A stretch of DNA of 64,000 nt from Pseudobdellovibrionaceae bacterium. Its GTDB lineage: Bacteria > Bdellovibrionota > Bdellovibrionia > Bdellovibrionales > UBA1609. The stretch's first letter is position 1, and each line of letters opens with the position of its first letter. Below are positions 25,270 through 38,161 of this stretch, piece after piece. The notes beneath the pieces are model-generated. The model saw nothing but the letters and a program-made list of their open reading frames with translations, made no database searches and was not told the origin of the DNA. A program made the translations under genes and the position numbers. The DNA lies in contig JAMLIO010000004.1 in NCBI GenBank assembly GCA_023954155.1, positions 188,436-252,435 on the forward strand. Direction: 5' to 3'.

Positions 25270-25529
25270 GCCCCAGCCTTAGAGATTTTCTAGTTTAAAT
25301 TCCTATATACCTTCGAAAGGGACCTCCGAAGTGAGCAATGCGTATCCGACTTGCGGCATAAGTTTTGAATTGAAATTTAGCTTGGGTGAAGGCCCAAAGG
25401 GGTTTCACCCAAGCTAAATTTCAATTCAAAACTTATGACGAAAGCCGAAGACGCTTTGCACCCGTCTCGGTTGCGGCCCTTTCGAAGGTATATAGGAATT
25501 TAAACTAGAAAATCTCTAAGGCTGGGGCC
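25269..25529. repeat. Giant double-hairpin element E2 (53-bp outer, 34-bp inner arms)
   Basis: The outer arms 25269-25321 and 25477-25529 are perfect over 53 bp. An inner perfect hairpin has arms 25357-25390 and 25404-25437 with a 13-nt loop. Between outer and inner arms lie the reverse complements of the two core blocks of E1: 25333-25350 and 25444-25464. The left outer arm begins at the last base of the truB stop. The outer arms differ from those of E1 apart from an inner-end motif (GTATAT next to TTCGAA or TTTGAA). Confidence 0.95.
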
Positions 25530-25664
25530 CCACACAGGGAAAATCCTTGAGATTTGGGCAAAAAGGGCATAGAAGGGGGTATGACTTTGAGGTTCGAATT
25601 GCCTACGGCTTTGAGGTCAGTTGTATTAACGGATAGGTATAGCCAAAAACTATAAGGAGTACCC
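25530..25664 (+). promoter_or_regulatory. rpsO leader
   Basis: 135 bp between E2 and rpsO. It must hold the rpsO promoter if E2 terminates truB transcripts. A weak candidate is TTGAGG at 25612 with TAGGTA near 25634. S15 commonly represses its own mRNA through leader structure, but no known S15 leader fold was recognised by eye. Confidence 0.35.
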
Positions 25665-25943
25665 ATGGCTAAGAGTTTATTGTCGTTAGAAGAAAAAAAG
25701 CAGATCGTAAATCATTTCAAAACATCAGAATTAGATACTGGAAGTACAGAAGTGCAAGTGGCTCTTTTGACATTTAGAATTTTAAGACTGACTGAGCACT
25801 TTAAAAATAACAAGCACGATTACCACTCAAGACAAGGTCTTACAAAAGCGGTCAATCGTCGTCGTAAATTGTTAGATTATTTAAAAGGCCAGAACGAAGA
25901 CAAATACCTTAAATTGATTGAAGAGCTTAATATCAGAAAATAA
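25665..25943 (+). CDS. rpsO: 30S ribosomal protein S15
   Basis: This 92-residue protein follows [35 protein letters not shown] and [12 protein letters not shown] are the S15 signature that contacts 16S rRNA helices. Length is normal. It is followed by its own terminator and then pnp, the usual rpsO-pnp order. Confidence 0.97.
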   Translation: MAKSLLSLEEKKQIVNHFKTSELDTGSTEVQVALLTFRILRLTEHFKNNKHDYHSRQGLTKAVNRRRKLLDYLKGQNEDKYLKLIEELNIRK

Positions 25944-25956
25944 AGATCAGAACAGA

Positions 25957-25984
25957 AAGCCTCGAGTCATCGGGGCTTTTTTGC
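25957..25984 (+). terminator. Intrinsic terminator between rpsO and pnp
   Basis: The 8-bp stem AAGCCTCG / CGGGGCTT (one G-U), with loop AGTCAT, is followed by a T tract. It separates S15 from PNPase expression, as in other bacteria. Confidence 0.85.
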
Positions 25985-26082
25985 GAAGATTCTAGACAGA
26001 TCGAAATCTACCCTGCAACATAAGAGATAAGAAAAAATAATGAAAATATGAAAGGGTAGAGAATCCCTAGGAGAGAATAATA

Positions 26083-28191
26083 ATGTTTAATATTACAACA
26101 AAGACTTTTAAGTCTGGAAATGCAGAGATCACAATTGAAACGGGCAAATGGGCTCGCCAAGCCGATGGTTCTGTGGTGGTGTCCTCAGGGGACAACAGAG
26201 TGCTTGTGACTGTGGTTTCATCTAAAAAAGAAAGCAATATGGGATTTTTCCCACTGACAGTAGAGTACACTGAAAAGATGTACGCCGCAGGTCGAATTCC
26301 TGGAGGCTACTTTAAACGTGAAGGACGTCCTACAACTTTAGTGACTTTGACTTCAAGACTTTTGGATCGTCCTATTCGTCCTTGTTTTCCTGAAGGTTAC
26401 CAAAACGAAACTCAAGTTGTGGCTACAGTTATGAGTTCAGATGGAAAATTCCCACTTGAAACTTTAGCCAGCTTTGGAGCTTCAGCGGCTCTTCATATCA
26501 GTGACATCCCTTTTAATGGACCAACCGCTGCGATTAAAATTGGACGTAAAAACGGCCAGTGGTTAATCAACCCTTCTGATGCCGAGCTTGAAGGTTCCGA
26601 ATTGGATTTTGTTGTGGCAGGAACACGCCAAGGTATTTTGATGGTTGAAGGGGAGTCCCAGTTTATTTCTGAGGCGGCAGCCTTAGAAGCTTTAACCACA
26701 GCCCATGCCGCGATGAAGCCCTTCTTTGATGTGCAAGATGAATTAAAAAAAGAAATTGGAAAAGAAAAGCGCACTTTTACACCGTACAAAGTGGAAGAGT
26801 CTAAAGCTAAAGAATACATCAACTTCTTACAACAAAGAACTTTAGATGGTCTTAAGTTGCGCGATAAAAAAGAAAGATATGGCACTTTAGGGGCACTGAA
26901 AGAGGAAGCCATTGCGAAATTCACTGAAGGTGTCACAGATAAAGATCAAATCGCCCAAATCACTAAGGACGTGAGCATCATCGCTGAAGAGATGAAGTAC
27001 AATGGGGCTCGCCAAATGGTGATTGGTGAAAAAGTTCGTATTGATGGTCGCACGACAACACAGATTCGTCCCATCGTATGTGAGCACGGGATTTTACCTC
27101 GTGCCCATGGTTCTGGATTCTTTACTCGCGGTGAAACTCAAGTGGTCGGTGCAGTGACTTTAGGAACTAAAGACGACGAGCTATCAATGGAAACTCTAGC
27201 TGGGGAAAGACGCAGTAAATTTATGCTTCATTATAATTTCCCTCCTTACAGCGTTGGTGAGACAGGCCGTATGGGTGGACAGTCTCGTCGTGAAATTGGT
27301 CACGGATTTTTAGCGGAGCGTGCTTTAAAAGCGATCCTTCCTGATTATTCTGACTTTCCATATACAGTCCGTATCGTCAGTGAAGTGCTAGAAAGTAACG
27401 GCTCAAGTTCAATGGGAACTGTGTGCTCAGGTTTACTTGCGCTTTTAGATGCGGGTGTACCCGTGAAGGGCAATGTGGCAGGGATTGCTATGGGTCTTAT
27501 TAAAGAGGGCAACGACATTGCCGTTCTGTCTGACATCTTAGGTGATGAAGATCACTTAGGAGACATGGACTTTAAAGTGGCAGGAACTCGTGAAGGCATT
27601 ACAGCTTTACAGATGGACATCAAAATTGATTCTATTCCTTTCTCTGTGATGGAGCAGGCTTTAGCCCAAGCTAAAGAAGGTCGTAATCACATTTTAAATG
27701 AAATGGAAAAATCTATCTCTACACCTCGTGGAGAGATTTCTGAGTATGCTCCAAGAATCCAAAGCATCCAGATCAAGCCAGACAAGGTCAGAGAAGTGAT
27801 TGGACCTGGAGGCAAAATGATCAAAGCTATCATCGAAGCTACAGGTGTGAAGATCGACATTGAAGACTCTGGTAAGATCAACATTGCTTCTACTGATCCT
27901 GAAATGGCCAAGAAAGCCATTCAGATGGTCAATGACATCTGTGCTGAGGCTGAAGTCGGCAAGGTTTATAACGGTAAAGTCGTTAAGATTTTAGACTTCG
28001 GAGCCTTAGTGGAAGTTCTTCCTAACACAAGTGGTTTACTGCACATTTCTGAAATTGCCCATGAAAGAGTAAGAAACGTCACGGATGTGTTAAATGAAGG
28101 GGACAATGTCGAAGTGAAAGTCTTAGATATTGATCGCTCTGGTCGTATTAAACTTAGCCGTAAGGTGCTTTTAGAAAAAGCTCCTCACTAA
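26083..28191 (+). CDS. pnp: Polynucleotide phosphorylase (PNPase)
   Basis: This 702-residue 3'-5' exoribonuclease degrades RNA phosphorolytically. The domain order is two RNase-PH-like domains ([15 protein letters not shown] early; [14 protein letters not shown] and [16 protein letters not shown] later), a KH domain ([16 protein letters not shown]) and an S1 domain ([19 protein letters not shown]). The start follows AGGAGAG. Long hairpins such as E1-E3 are the kind of structured 3' end that protects RNA against PNPase; that link is speculative. Confidence 0.97.
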   Translation: MFNITTKTFKSGNAEITIETGKWARQADGSVVVSSGDNRVLVTVVSSKKESNMGFFPLTVEYTEKMYAAGRIPGGYFKREGRPTTLVTLTSRLLDRPIRPCFPEGYQNETQVVATVMSSDGKFPLETLASFGASAALHISDIPFNGPTAAIKIGRKNGQWLINPSDAELEGSELDFVVAGTRQGILMVEGESQFISEAAALEALTTAHAAMKPFFDVQDELKKEIGKEKRTFTPYKVEESKAKEYINFLQQRTLDGLKLRDKKERYGTLGALKEEAIAKFTEGVTDKDQIAQITKDVSIIAEEMKYNGARQMVIGEKVRIDGRTTTQIRPIVCEHGILPRAHGSGFFTRGETQVVGAVTLGTKDDELSMETLAGERRSKFMLHYNFPPYSVGETGRMGGQSRREIGHGFLAERALKAILPDYSDFPYTVRIVSEVLESNGSSSMGTVCSGLLALLDAGVPVKGNVAGIAMGLIKEGNDIAVLSDILGDEDHLGDMDFKVAGTREGITALQMDIKIDSIPFSVMEQALAQAKEGRNHILNEMEKSISTPRGEISEYAPRIQSIQIKPDKVREVIGPGGKMIKAIIEATGVKIDIEDSGKINIASTDPEMAKKAIQMVNDICAEAEVGKVYNGKVVKILDFGALVEVLPNTSGLLHISEIAHERVRNVTDVLNEGDNVEVKVLDIDRSGRIKLSRKVLLEKAPH

Positions 28192-28207
28192 AGAAAAAAT
28201 GAACTGA

Positions 28208-28241
28208 ACCAGCCTCAATAGCTTAATGCGCGGGGGCTGGT
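28208..28241. terminator. Candidate bidirectional terminator between pnp and the symporter
   Basis: The 7-bp arms ACCAGCC / GGCTGGT enclose a 20-nt loop between two convergent genes, with a short T-rich stretch on the plus-strand side. Confidence 0.45.
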
Positions 28242-28248
28242 AGATGTT

Positions 28249-29676
28249 TTAAATGCTTTCTGCGGCAGAGGCTTCAGTGGGCTGTGGGTCTTGGTTACGG
28301 ATTTTAAAAGACGACCACTTTTTCTTTAAGTAATACGTCGCAAAGTAAATTGGAAATCCAATGAGTGTGGCAAAAAGAGCATAAGGGAAATCTCCACCCA
28401 CAATGAACTCCAAGCACCAAATGGCGGTAGAGAGCACAATAGTCACAAGACAGGCCAGTTCATCGTGGAAACGAGTAAAAAGCCCCATCACTACAGGAAC
28501 AAAGAAGGCTACAAGCCCAATGGCGTAACTGTTTTCTAAAAGAGAATATACATTTTCACCAGCAAGAGCCGTTAGAAGACTGATCAGAGCAATGAACACC
28601 ACGCTCAGTCTTGAGATTTGTAGTTTGGATCGGTTGGGAAACTTTTGAACTAAAAAGTTGTGGGACAGTAGACTGGCTGGGGCCAGTAAAGCTGCGGTGA
28701 TAGTGGAAACTACGGCAGAAAAAATAGTGATAGATAAAATGGTCCCAGAGACAGGGTCTAAGAATTTTTTAATCAGCATAGGAATGATAGGGCCATCCAC
28801 CTGTCCCATGGTCAGTTTTGCTGTAAGCCCTAAAAAGACAGGAATACAGCCGATGATCAAGTATGTGACACCTGCAATGATACATCCTTTTTGAGCGGTG
28901 CTGGGTTTGTTTGCAGAGAATATTCTTTGCGCAAGGTCTTGGCCAGTGAGGTTACCAATGGCGGCAATACTAAAAAGTGAGACCCATCCGAATAAAGATT
29001 TGGCTTTATCCGTAGGTATAAATACTTTTTGTTCCTCTGGCACGAAACTGAGTAACTCTAAAGGACCATACTCGCTTAAAGATAAGACCTTAAATAGAAG
29101 ATACACTAGGCCCAGAATGATAAGAACAAGTTGGAAGCTGTCTGTAAGACTCACAGACCAGAGCCCTCCCATCAGTGTGAGCAGCATAGTTACAAAGCAG
29201 ACCAGAAAGATCAGCAGCGAAATCGAAGCACTGGGGAAGAAGATATGCAGGATATTGGCTAAGACCATATACTGCACGGCCACCCAGCCTACATAGATAG
29301 GAATATTGATGAACACAGAAAGACTCTCGGCCGTCTTGCCAAATTTCTGTCTAAAAAAATCAGAATAGGTGGTGATCTTAAGGTCCCATAGGGGTTTAGC
29401 GAAAAAGATCCCAGCTAGAATAAGACAAAATCCTGCTCCTACGGGTTCTAAGGCGGTTACGCGTAGGCCCGCTTCCGCCACCTCGTCTGTGGCGGCAATC
29501 AATGTGCCTGCTCCAAACCATGTGGCAAAAAGGCACAAGGTGGTGACCCACAGGTTGAAGCTGCGTCCACCAATCAGGAAGTCTTCTTCGTTATGAACTT
29601 TTCTTTGGCTAAAGATAGCAATGCCCATAAGCACAGCTAAATATAGAACAAGAGCCACAATAAAGAACGTGTTCAT
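28249..29676 (-). CDS. Sodium:solute symporter family protein
   Basis: This 475-residue inner-membrane protein has about 13 hydrophobic helices. FLIGGRSFNLWVTTLCLFATW near the N-terminus, ITTYSDFFRQKFG, and AAIGNLTGQDLAQRIFSA in the middle are characteristic of the SSS family (sodium-coupled uptake). The substrate (sugar, amino acid, organic acid) cannot be told from the sequence. It appears monocistronic, convergent with pnp. Confidence 0.9.
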   Translation of the reverse strand: MNTFFIVALVLYLAVLMGIAIFSQRKVHNEEDFLIGGRSFNLWVTTLCLFATWFGAGTLIAATDEVAEAGLRVTALEPVGAGFCLILAGIFFAKPLWDLKITTYSDFFRQKFGKTAESLSVFINIPIYVGWVAVQYMVLANILHIFFPSASISLLIFLVCFVTMLLTLMGGLWSVSLTDSFQLVLIILGLVYLLFKVLSLSEYGPLELLSFVPEEQKVFIPTDKAKSLFGWVSLFSIAAIGNLTGQDLAQRIFSANKPSTAQKGCIIAGVTYLIIGCIPVFLGLTAKLTMGQVDGPIIPMLIKKFLDPVSGTILSITIFSAVVSTITAALLAPASLLSHNFLVQKFPNRSKLQISRLSVVFIALISLLTALAGENVYSLLENSYAIGLVAFFVPVVMGLFTRFHDELACLVTIVLSTAIWCLEFIVGGDFPYALFATLIGFPIYFATYYLKKKWSSFKIRNQDPQPTEASAAESI

Positions 29677-29755
29677 TTCGACATTCTTAATGATCTCATC
29701 ACTCAGTAACCCCCATTGAGAGCAGTTAGCCGAATCGACTGAAATTCATTAAGAG

Positions 29756-32428
<2,673 letters not shown>

Positions 32429-33592
32429 GTGTTGGTATATGTACGTAGATTTTTTTGGTTTTGTTCATGTATAAGTCTCTTGTGGACCACAGGAAGCTTA
32501 GCGGCGCAAGAGTCCGCTTCGTCTCCAACAACCCATAATTTAACTTTAACCAGTGAACTTCTTAAAAAAACTGAAGCTGAAATCGCCTCATCTTTTCGGG
32601 CTTACAGTTTTGACGAGCGACAAGATAAATCTCAACTCGTTCAGCTGTACCTAGAACCTAAACTTCAATTACATCTTAGTGACGATTTTAAGTTTCGTGC
32701 ACGTGGCTCTTTGAGTTTAAGCACGGCACGCGTGCAAGCGCGTTTTGATGATCCCTCTTTTAATACCATGAACTTAAATGAACTCGTGATCTCCTATGAG
32801 CCTTCACCGTGGTTCAATTTAGAGTTAGGAGCCTTGGATCAAGGTCAGCTTAATTCGATCATGCTGGTGGATGAAGATCGCGCCTTCCCTGGAGCGATGC
32901 TAAAAAGTGGTTGGCAAGGTGAAAACACAGAGGTGCTTTTTCGCGCTCAATACAGCATTCCTAATTCTGTAAGTCTAGAGATGGACCGCACAGGAGAGGA
33001 GTCTCTGCCTACTTTTGCCACGCAAGGTGTAGATGTCAGTTGGAAACCTTTAGATTGGGCCAAGCTCAGCGCCACGGTTCATCATTTCACATATAGAAAT
33101 CTTCCTTCGGTTGTGGCCTTTCAAAGTGGACGTTTAGGCAACGAGGTGATTGGTGACACCACATCAGAGTCTTATTTTGCTTATGCTTTTGATGGCTTTG
33201 CCCAGAACCTGCAATTGGATTTAGATTTGCACGATAAAATTAAGAATCGCTTGCAGATCCAAGTGATTGATAACCTCGAAGCCCCAAGTGATCGTAGTCG
33301 ATCTCAATGGACGGGGCTGGCTTTTGATCTGTTCTTTAAGGACATGATCATCTCTCCTGAGTTGGCGTACTTTTATGCAGAGTCAGATTCCGTACCTGCA
33401 CTTTATAGTGCTGTGAAGTTGGGGCGTAATAATCGTGAAGGGATGTTTTACAGTTTAAAAGTTCATTTTCAAAAATTAGGACTCAGTGTGAAAGCCAGCT
33501 ACGTCAATGCCAATCTGATTGAGCCTGATCCTATTCAAAACAAATTGAATGCCTTTGAGTTTTTGGTGGAGTTGCCTAGTGTTAAGTTTTAA
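32429..33592 (+). CDS. Exported porin-like beta-barrel protein
   Basis: This 387-residue protein has a GTG start with ACGAGG upstream and a signal peptide ending SLAA (about residue 26). The mature part is a succession of amphipathic strands (FRARGSLSLSTARVQARF, NLELGALDQGQ, GMFYSLKVHFQ) and ends VKF, typical of an outer membrane barrel. Its length fits a 14- to 16-strand porin. No named family. It is translationally close to the large lipoprotein gene, so the two may work together at the outer membrane. Confidence 0.75.
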   Translation: MLVYVRRFFWFCSCISLLWTTGSLAAQESASSPTTHNLTLTSELLKKTEAEIASSFRAYSFDERQDKSQLVQLYLEPKLQLHLSDDFKFRARGSLSLSTARVQARFDDPSFNTMNLNELVISYEPSPWFNLELGALDQGQLNSIMLVDEDRAFPGAMLKSGWQGENTEVLFRAQYSIPNSVSLEMDRTGEESLPTFATQGVDVSWKPLDWAKLSATVHHFTYRNLPSVVAFQSGRLGNEVIGDTTSESYFAYAFDGFAQNLQLDLDLHDKIKNRLQIQVIDNLEAPSDRSRSQWTGLAFDLFFKDMIISPELAYFYAESDSVPALYSAVKLGRNNREGMFYSLKVHFQKLGLSVKASYVNANLIEPDPIQNKLNAFEFLVELPSVKF

Positions 33593-33656
33593 AGCGTTGT
33601 TCTTACACCGAGATCTTGGTTTGTCTTCTTACACAGTAAGTAAGCAAGGGTTGTCT

Positions 33657-36600
33657 TTGCAAAAATATTTTAATTGCAAGGGACTATTTCTAGTCCTTGT
33701 ATCCCTAGCTGTTTTACAAACTGGATGTCTTCGTGGAACGAAGCAGCCCTCTAGTCAAGTGGCAGGAGCTAAAGCTAGTGACTTTAGGCTTTTAGAAATA
33801 CAAGGTCGCTCAATTGAAAAGAAAAGTAGTGAAGTGTGGAGTTTTCCTACACAGAAGACCTATGAATTTCGTGCTTGTTTGATTGGCAGAACCACACAGT
33901 CGCCCCTGGCCAGTGGTCAAGAGTTCCGTATCATTAAACCCGATGGCACTTCCTACAGTGAAAAGACCGATGATTTGGGTTGTGTGAATTGGAAAGAGAC
34001 CCAACACTTTAACTTTATGGCAGACTCAGTTTACCTGAAAAAGACTCGTATCATTAAAGGTGTCGGAGTTTATAAAGGACAGGTAGAAGTCAGTTTAGGT
34101 GTGAACCCCTGGCTTGAGTATCGTGGTGATATTGGCTCTGAAGTGGTGGATTTAAACCGTAGTAATATTGCCCAGGAAAGTATCATTGATGAAAGTATTG
34201 ATGACGACCCCGAGAAGTCTGGACTTTTCAGTCGTGGTTATGAGTCGACTGAATTGCAAATTGATCCTGAACTGAATGTGCAGTGGATTCCTGTAAAAAA
34301 CATCAAAGACGGGAAAACTTTAAAGATGATCCTACGCACTCAGCTATTTGTTGAAGCGATGAATTTGCGTGGGGAGCCTGTGAAGTTTCCTCTTTCTACA
34401 GGTCGTTTTAAAGTTTATGCGCAACTGATCAGTAACTATATAGGTGAAGACTCTAAACAACATGCACTCTTAACACCAGGAATTTTACCTTCGGTGGTCA
34501 ATGTTGAGAGAAACGGCAGTTTGTCTTTGACTATGGATTTTAATTTAAAAAGACAGATCCATATGGGACAAGTGCAGTTGGCACTCAAAATTGAACCTGT
34601 ACATGCCCCTGTTAAGATCAGACCTTATCAAGGATTGCATAATGTGGGCGGATTTATGGAGCTTCTTGGTAAAACAAGCGCCACTCAAATCGCAGGACAC
34701 TTATCACAAACCCGTTTTGATTATGCTGAGTTTGTAAAGTCGGCGGCCAATTTTGAAGACTTAAAAAAGACAGGGATTGCCAAGGACCTGCCGCCTGTGG
34801 ACTACTCTTTGATGGATGCCAGATTTGTGCGTATTAAAAGTGGTGAAACCAGTACGCACAGAACAGTGGTGTATCGTGTTTCTACGATTGTCACAGACTC
34901 TATTACTGGTGCCCCCGTGGTGTACCAGAATTTTAAAATTAAGAAACACTTTAATGACTTCTCTGTTGAAGAGAGTGTGACCTCTGACAAGTACGGGATG
35001 CTGGTGTGGTCTGATGAGATTTCACATGCTTATTATAAACCTGAGCAGTACTTCTTTCCGCAATTTACAGTCACTGAAGTGGCGTCAACCAACACTCAGA
35101 AACTGACCTTGGGTCTCAACCCTTGGGATGAAGGATGGACTTTTGGTCGTGATACTCGTAACAGCGAGGCTGACTTTGAAGCCTTGGCCAAAGATGATGT
35201 GCGCAAACCTATGTTTGTGATCGACGCCTTTAGATATCAGACCATTCGTTTTAGATATGTAATTGATGAATATTTAACTTTAAACGTAAAAAAAGCGGTG
35301 GTGATGGCTTTAGACCCTTTGGTGCAAAGATTCACCATTAAAGACGGTCGAAAGTTTGAGCCCTTACGTGATGGTATTTATCTAGTTAAAGTGGCTTTGG
35401 TAAAGTTTTATATTGATCCTTTTCAAAATAACACTCGACTGTATGTGGATGATCAGGGTCGACATACTTTACATATGGATGGCATTAACGAAGATTCGCA
35501 AAAGGGCGAGTACACCACAGTCATTAAAAAACTTGTGCGTGTCCAAGCAGGTCGTATCACAACCCCTTTAGAGTTCTCTATGCGTGATATTCGTATGATG
35601 AGTATCAGATCAAGCATTATGGTGCAGATTGAGACCATTGATGAAAACCGTTTGATTCGTGACAACTTGGTCAATGATCATATGAGTCAGATTTTTGAAG
35701 ATTATCTAGAGTTTAATGCTGAGGGCATGAGCGAAGAAGATAAAAAAGCCTTCTTGGCTGAAAAGCGTGCGCAGTATGAAGAAGAGGTCAAAAAACTTCG
35801 AGATGAGATGGAATTGGAACTGGCTAAGTTACGTGAAAAGCGTGATGAAGAGTCTCGTTTATACGAAGAGCGTGCCAATTTATTAGAAAAACTCGTATCG
35901 CGTTTAGCCGACCATGCTCGTAATAATTCTGCGGAAGTTTATGAGCAAAATATGCGCTTATCGCGTGAAGAATTTGAAGCGAAGTTTAAAAAAGCTCGTG
36001 ATGAGATGGATCGTCTTGAAAAACGTATGAAAGAGTACTGGGAAAAATGGGATCAAAAGTGGGCAAACGCTCAACTTACAAATCAAGGCAGTGGTGTCTT
36101 AAGTCAGATTCCACTAGAGCATTTATCAACAAAACCTAGTTATGCTGATTATTTGGGTATGATGCAGATCTTTATGGATGATTATGGCCTGGGCAGTATG
36201 GTGGGCTATGATGATCTTAAGGGTTTACAGCTAAACAACTACACCACAACATCTGTAGCGCCATTGATTGACCTCAACTATTATCGCAATGATTCAGGTC
36301 TTGAACGCAGAACATTTATTGGTCCATGTACATTAGTGGAAAACGACAATATGTCAGAACTGCGTCCCACCGACACCATTGATGAGATCAAGTGTGATAC
36401 AGGATACTGTTCTCAAGATGTCACTCAAGGCGATGATGTTGTGAAGTTAGACCATGAAGACAACTCGGAGTTTGAAGGGTCTGCTTATCATGATTCCTTT
36501 AAGCCTTTTGCTGAACAGTTTAAGCACGTGGATTCCATTATTGATTTGCATATTAAAAATGAACTTCACTACCAAAAAGAAATGCGAGCCTTCTCGCAAC

Positions 36601-38096
36601 TGGCTAATTTTGTTGAGCGTTACAACTTAGACTATGTGTCTTTAAAGGACATTCCATTAAAAAAGTTTAAGCAAGGTTGTGAGTACGGTCAGGGTGAAAG
36701 CTGTTTTGAAGAGACCAAAGAAAACACTCTGATTTCTAAAACTCTTTTGGGAATGCTTAATGCTTCTCCCACCCAAGATCTTGTGCAACGTTACTTTTAC
36801 GTTAAACCTTTACATAAGTTAAACAAGGTGACAGAGCAGATATTACGAGAAAACACCTTACAACCCTTATGGGAAAAGGCTACAGGGCTTTTGGGAAGCT
36901 TCTTTGATGATAGCAACTTGTGGGAAACAGGCGTGCCTTATGCGTCTCGTGGTATTGGCAACCGTTACCTGCATACGGCCGCAGATTATATGCGCAATAA
37001 GGTGGAGGCCGATGAGGTGACCTTTGATCACAAAGACGTCAGTCGTTGGTTGGACACAGGTCTGCGCGAGATGAATCTGGTCGATGGCGTGAAATTGTGT
37101 CACACACTCACGCAAAATGCGATGAGACATTTAAGATCGAAAAACTTACTTGATGAAAGTGAGAGTTTTTGGAACCCGCCCAAGAAGACGTCTGAAGAGT
37201 ATTTATTGGAGTACTGTTTTTCCAAAATACATTTTGTGGAAGAGACAGATAAGGTTGTGTTTACTGGTGGTGTGGCCTTTGATAGACGCTATCGTGCGGT
37301 CAGAACGGGTCGTAATAAACATATTGCGGGTAAAAATATCAACTTAAACATAGGTATGGATTTTAGTATCGCTAATTATGGTGATATCAGTTCAGCCTAC
37401 ACTTTAGGTCTTAACGGTGCGGCACTTTTAGGTCCTATTTCTACAGGTGTAGGCGCTCTTACAGGCGGCATAGGAGCTGGAGCTGTGTCAGCTGTGGGCA
37501 ACTTCGTCATCGCCCAAGGTACGGTGACCAGTGCTGAGGGTGTGAGCATGACTACCAGTACAAGTGTCAATACGGCCGTACTTTTGGTGGTGCAAAAAGC
37601 AGAAATTGAAATCACTCTTAAAGAGCATGAAAAGTGTGCCATTGCGCAATTTACTCCTGAGTTTATTGACGGCATCAATATGTCCATGCTCAGAGTGCGT
37701 GACGGTGTCGAAAGACGTGGTGTGGATTACAGAAGTAGTCTGGCTCGTGGTCTATTTATATGCGGGGGTGAGGTGTTTGATGATGCTAAACCCGTAATGG
37801 AAGACTACTACTACGTCACTCAGCATTTTACCGCTGGAGACATGTTGGATGAGAACAATTTGCTTAACCATGTATGGTTATTATCACTGCGTGGTCAGCG
37901 TGAGTTTGATAACTTTGTTCGCATAATCAAAGCCAAAGAAGTGAACTCTAAAGGTGAGGTCATTGCGGATCACGAAAAGTATAACTATTCGCTCTCGCAT
38001 TTGGAAAAAGTGTATCAAAAGATGCTGCCGACCTTTCCTGGGCTTTATGCTGTACCTGAGCGCGCGCCACAGATTACACGTACCCTTCGCCAATGA
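33657..38096 (+). CDS. 1479-residue lipoprotein with a central coiled coil, unknown
   Basis: The start is placed at the TTG at 33657 because AAGGG lies 6 nt upstream and it yields a lipoprotein signal (LAVLQTGC, Cys24). Longer frames from 33549 overlap the porin gene. Residues about 30-650 look like beta-rich repeats with several similar openings. Residues about 690-810 form a highly charged coiled coil (EEEVKKLRDEMELELAKLRE). The C-terminal part has an Ala/Gly-rich, hydrophobic segment (about 1250-1300, GVGALTGGIGAGAVSAVG). I recognise no family. Likely surface- or periplasm-anchored. Confidence 0.75.
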   Translation: MQKYFNCKGLFLVLVSLAVLQTGCLRGTKQPSSQVAGAKASDFRLLEIQGRSIEKKSSEVWSFPTQKTYEFRACLIGRTTQSPLASGQEFRIIKPDGTSYSEKTDDLGCVNWKETQHFNFMADSVYLKKTRIIKGVGVYKGQVEVSLGVNPWLEYRGDIGSEVVDLNRSNIAQESIIDESIDDDPEKSGLFSRGYESTELQIDPELNVQWIPVKNIKDGKTLKMILRTQLFVEAMNLRGEPVKFPLSTGRFKVYAQLISNYIGEDSKQHALLTPGILPSVVNVERNGSLSLTMDFNLKRQIHMGQVQLALKIEPVHAPVKIRPYQGLHNVGGFMELLGKTSATQIAGHLSQTRFDYAEFVKSAANFEDLKKTGIAKDLPPVDYSLMDARFVRIKSGETSTHRTVVYRVSTIVTDSITGAPVVYQNFKIKKHFNDFSVEESVTSDKYGMLVWSDEISHAYYKPEQYFFPQFTVTEVASTNTQKLTLGLNPWDEGWTFGRDTRNSEADFEALAKDDVRKPMFVIDAFRYQTIRFRYVIDEYLTLNVKKAVVMALDPLVQRFTIKDGRKFEPLRDGIYLVKVALVKFYIDPFQNNTRLYVDDQGRHTLHMDGINEDSQKGEYTTVIKKLVRVQAGRITTPLEFSMRDIRMMSIRSSIMVQIETIDENRLIRDNLVNDHMSQIFEDYLEFNAEGMSEEDKKAFLAEKRAQYEEEVKKLRDEMELELAKLREKRDEESRLYEERANLLEKLVSRLADHARNNSAEVYEQNMRLSREEFEAKFKKARDEMDRLEKRMKEYWEKWDQKWANAQLTNQGSGVLSQIPLEHLSTKPSYADYLGMMQIFMDDYGLGSMVGYDDLKGLQLNNYTTTSVAPLIDLNYYRNDSGLERRTFIGPCTLVENDNMSELRPTDTIDEIKCDTGYCSQDVTQGDDVVKLDHEDNSEFEGSAYHDSFKPFAEQFKHVDSIIDLHIKNELHYQKEMRAFSQLANFVERYNLDYVSLKDIPLKKFKQGCEYGQGESCFEETKENTLISKTLLGMLNASPTQDLVQRYFYVKPLHKLNKVTEQILRENTLQPLWEKATGLLGSFFDDSNLWETGVPYASRGIGNRYLHTAADYMRNKVEADEVTFDHKDVSRWLDTGLREMNLVDGVKLCHTLTQNAMRHLRSKNLLDESESFWNPPKKTSEEYLLEYCFSKIHFVEETDKVVFTGGVAFDRRYRAVRTGRNKHIAGKNINLNIGMDFSIANYGDISSAYTLGLNGAALLGPISTGVGALTGGIGAGAVSAVGNFVIAQGTVTSAEGVSMTTSTSVNTAVLLVVQKAEIEITLKEHEKCAIAQFTPEFIDGINMSMLRVRDGVERRGVDYRSSLARGLFICGGEVFDDAKPVMEDYYYVTQHFTAGDMLDENNLLNHVWLLSLRGQREFDNFVRIIKAKEVNSKGEVIADHEKYNYSLSHLEKVYQKMLPTFPGLYAVPERAPQITRTLRQ

Positions 38097-38161
38097 TTAA
38101 ATTTATCTTATAGCACTGCCTTAAGTCTTTCTTTGGGGTGGTGCTGTGGTAGATTATTTCT

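Noticed and set aside
33549-33656. Upstream start for the large lipoprotein at 33549
   Set aside because: It would overlap the porin gene and place 36 extra residues before a good lipoprotein signal; the TTG at 33657 has a better ribosome binding site.
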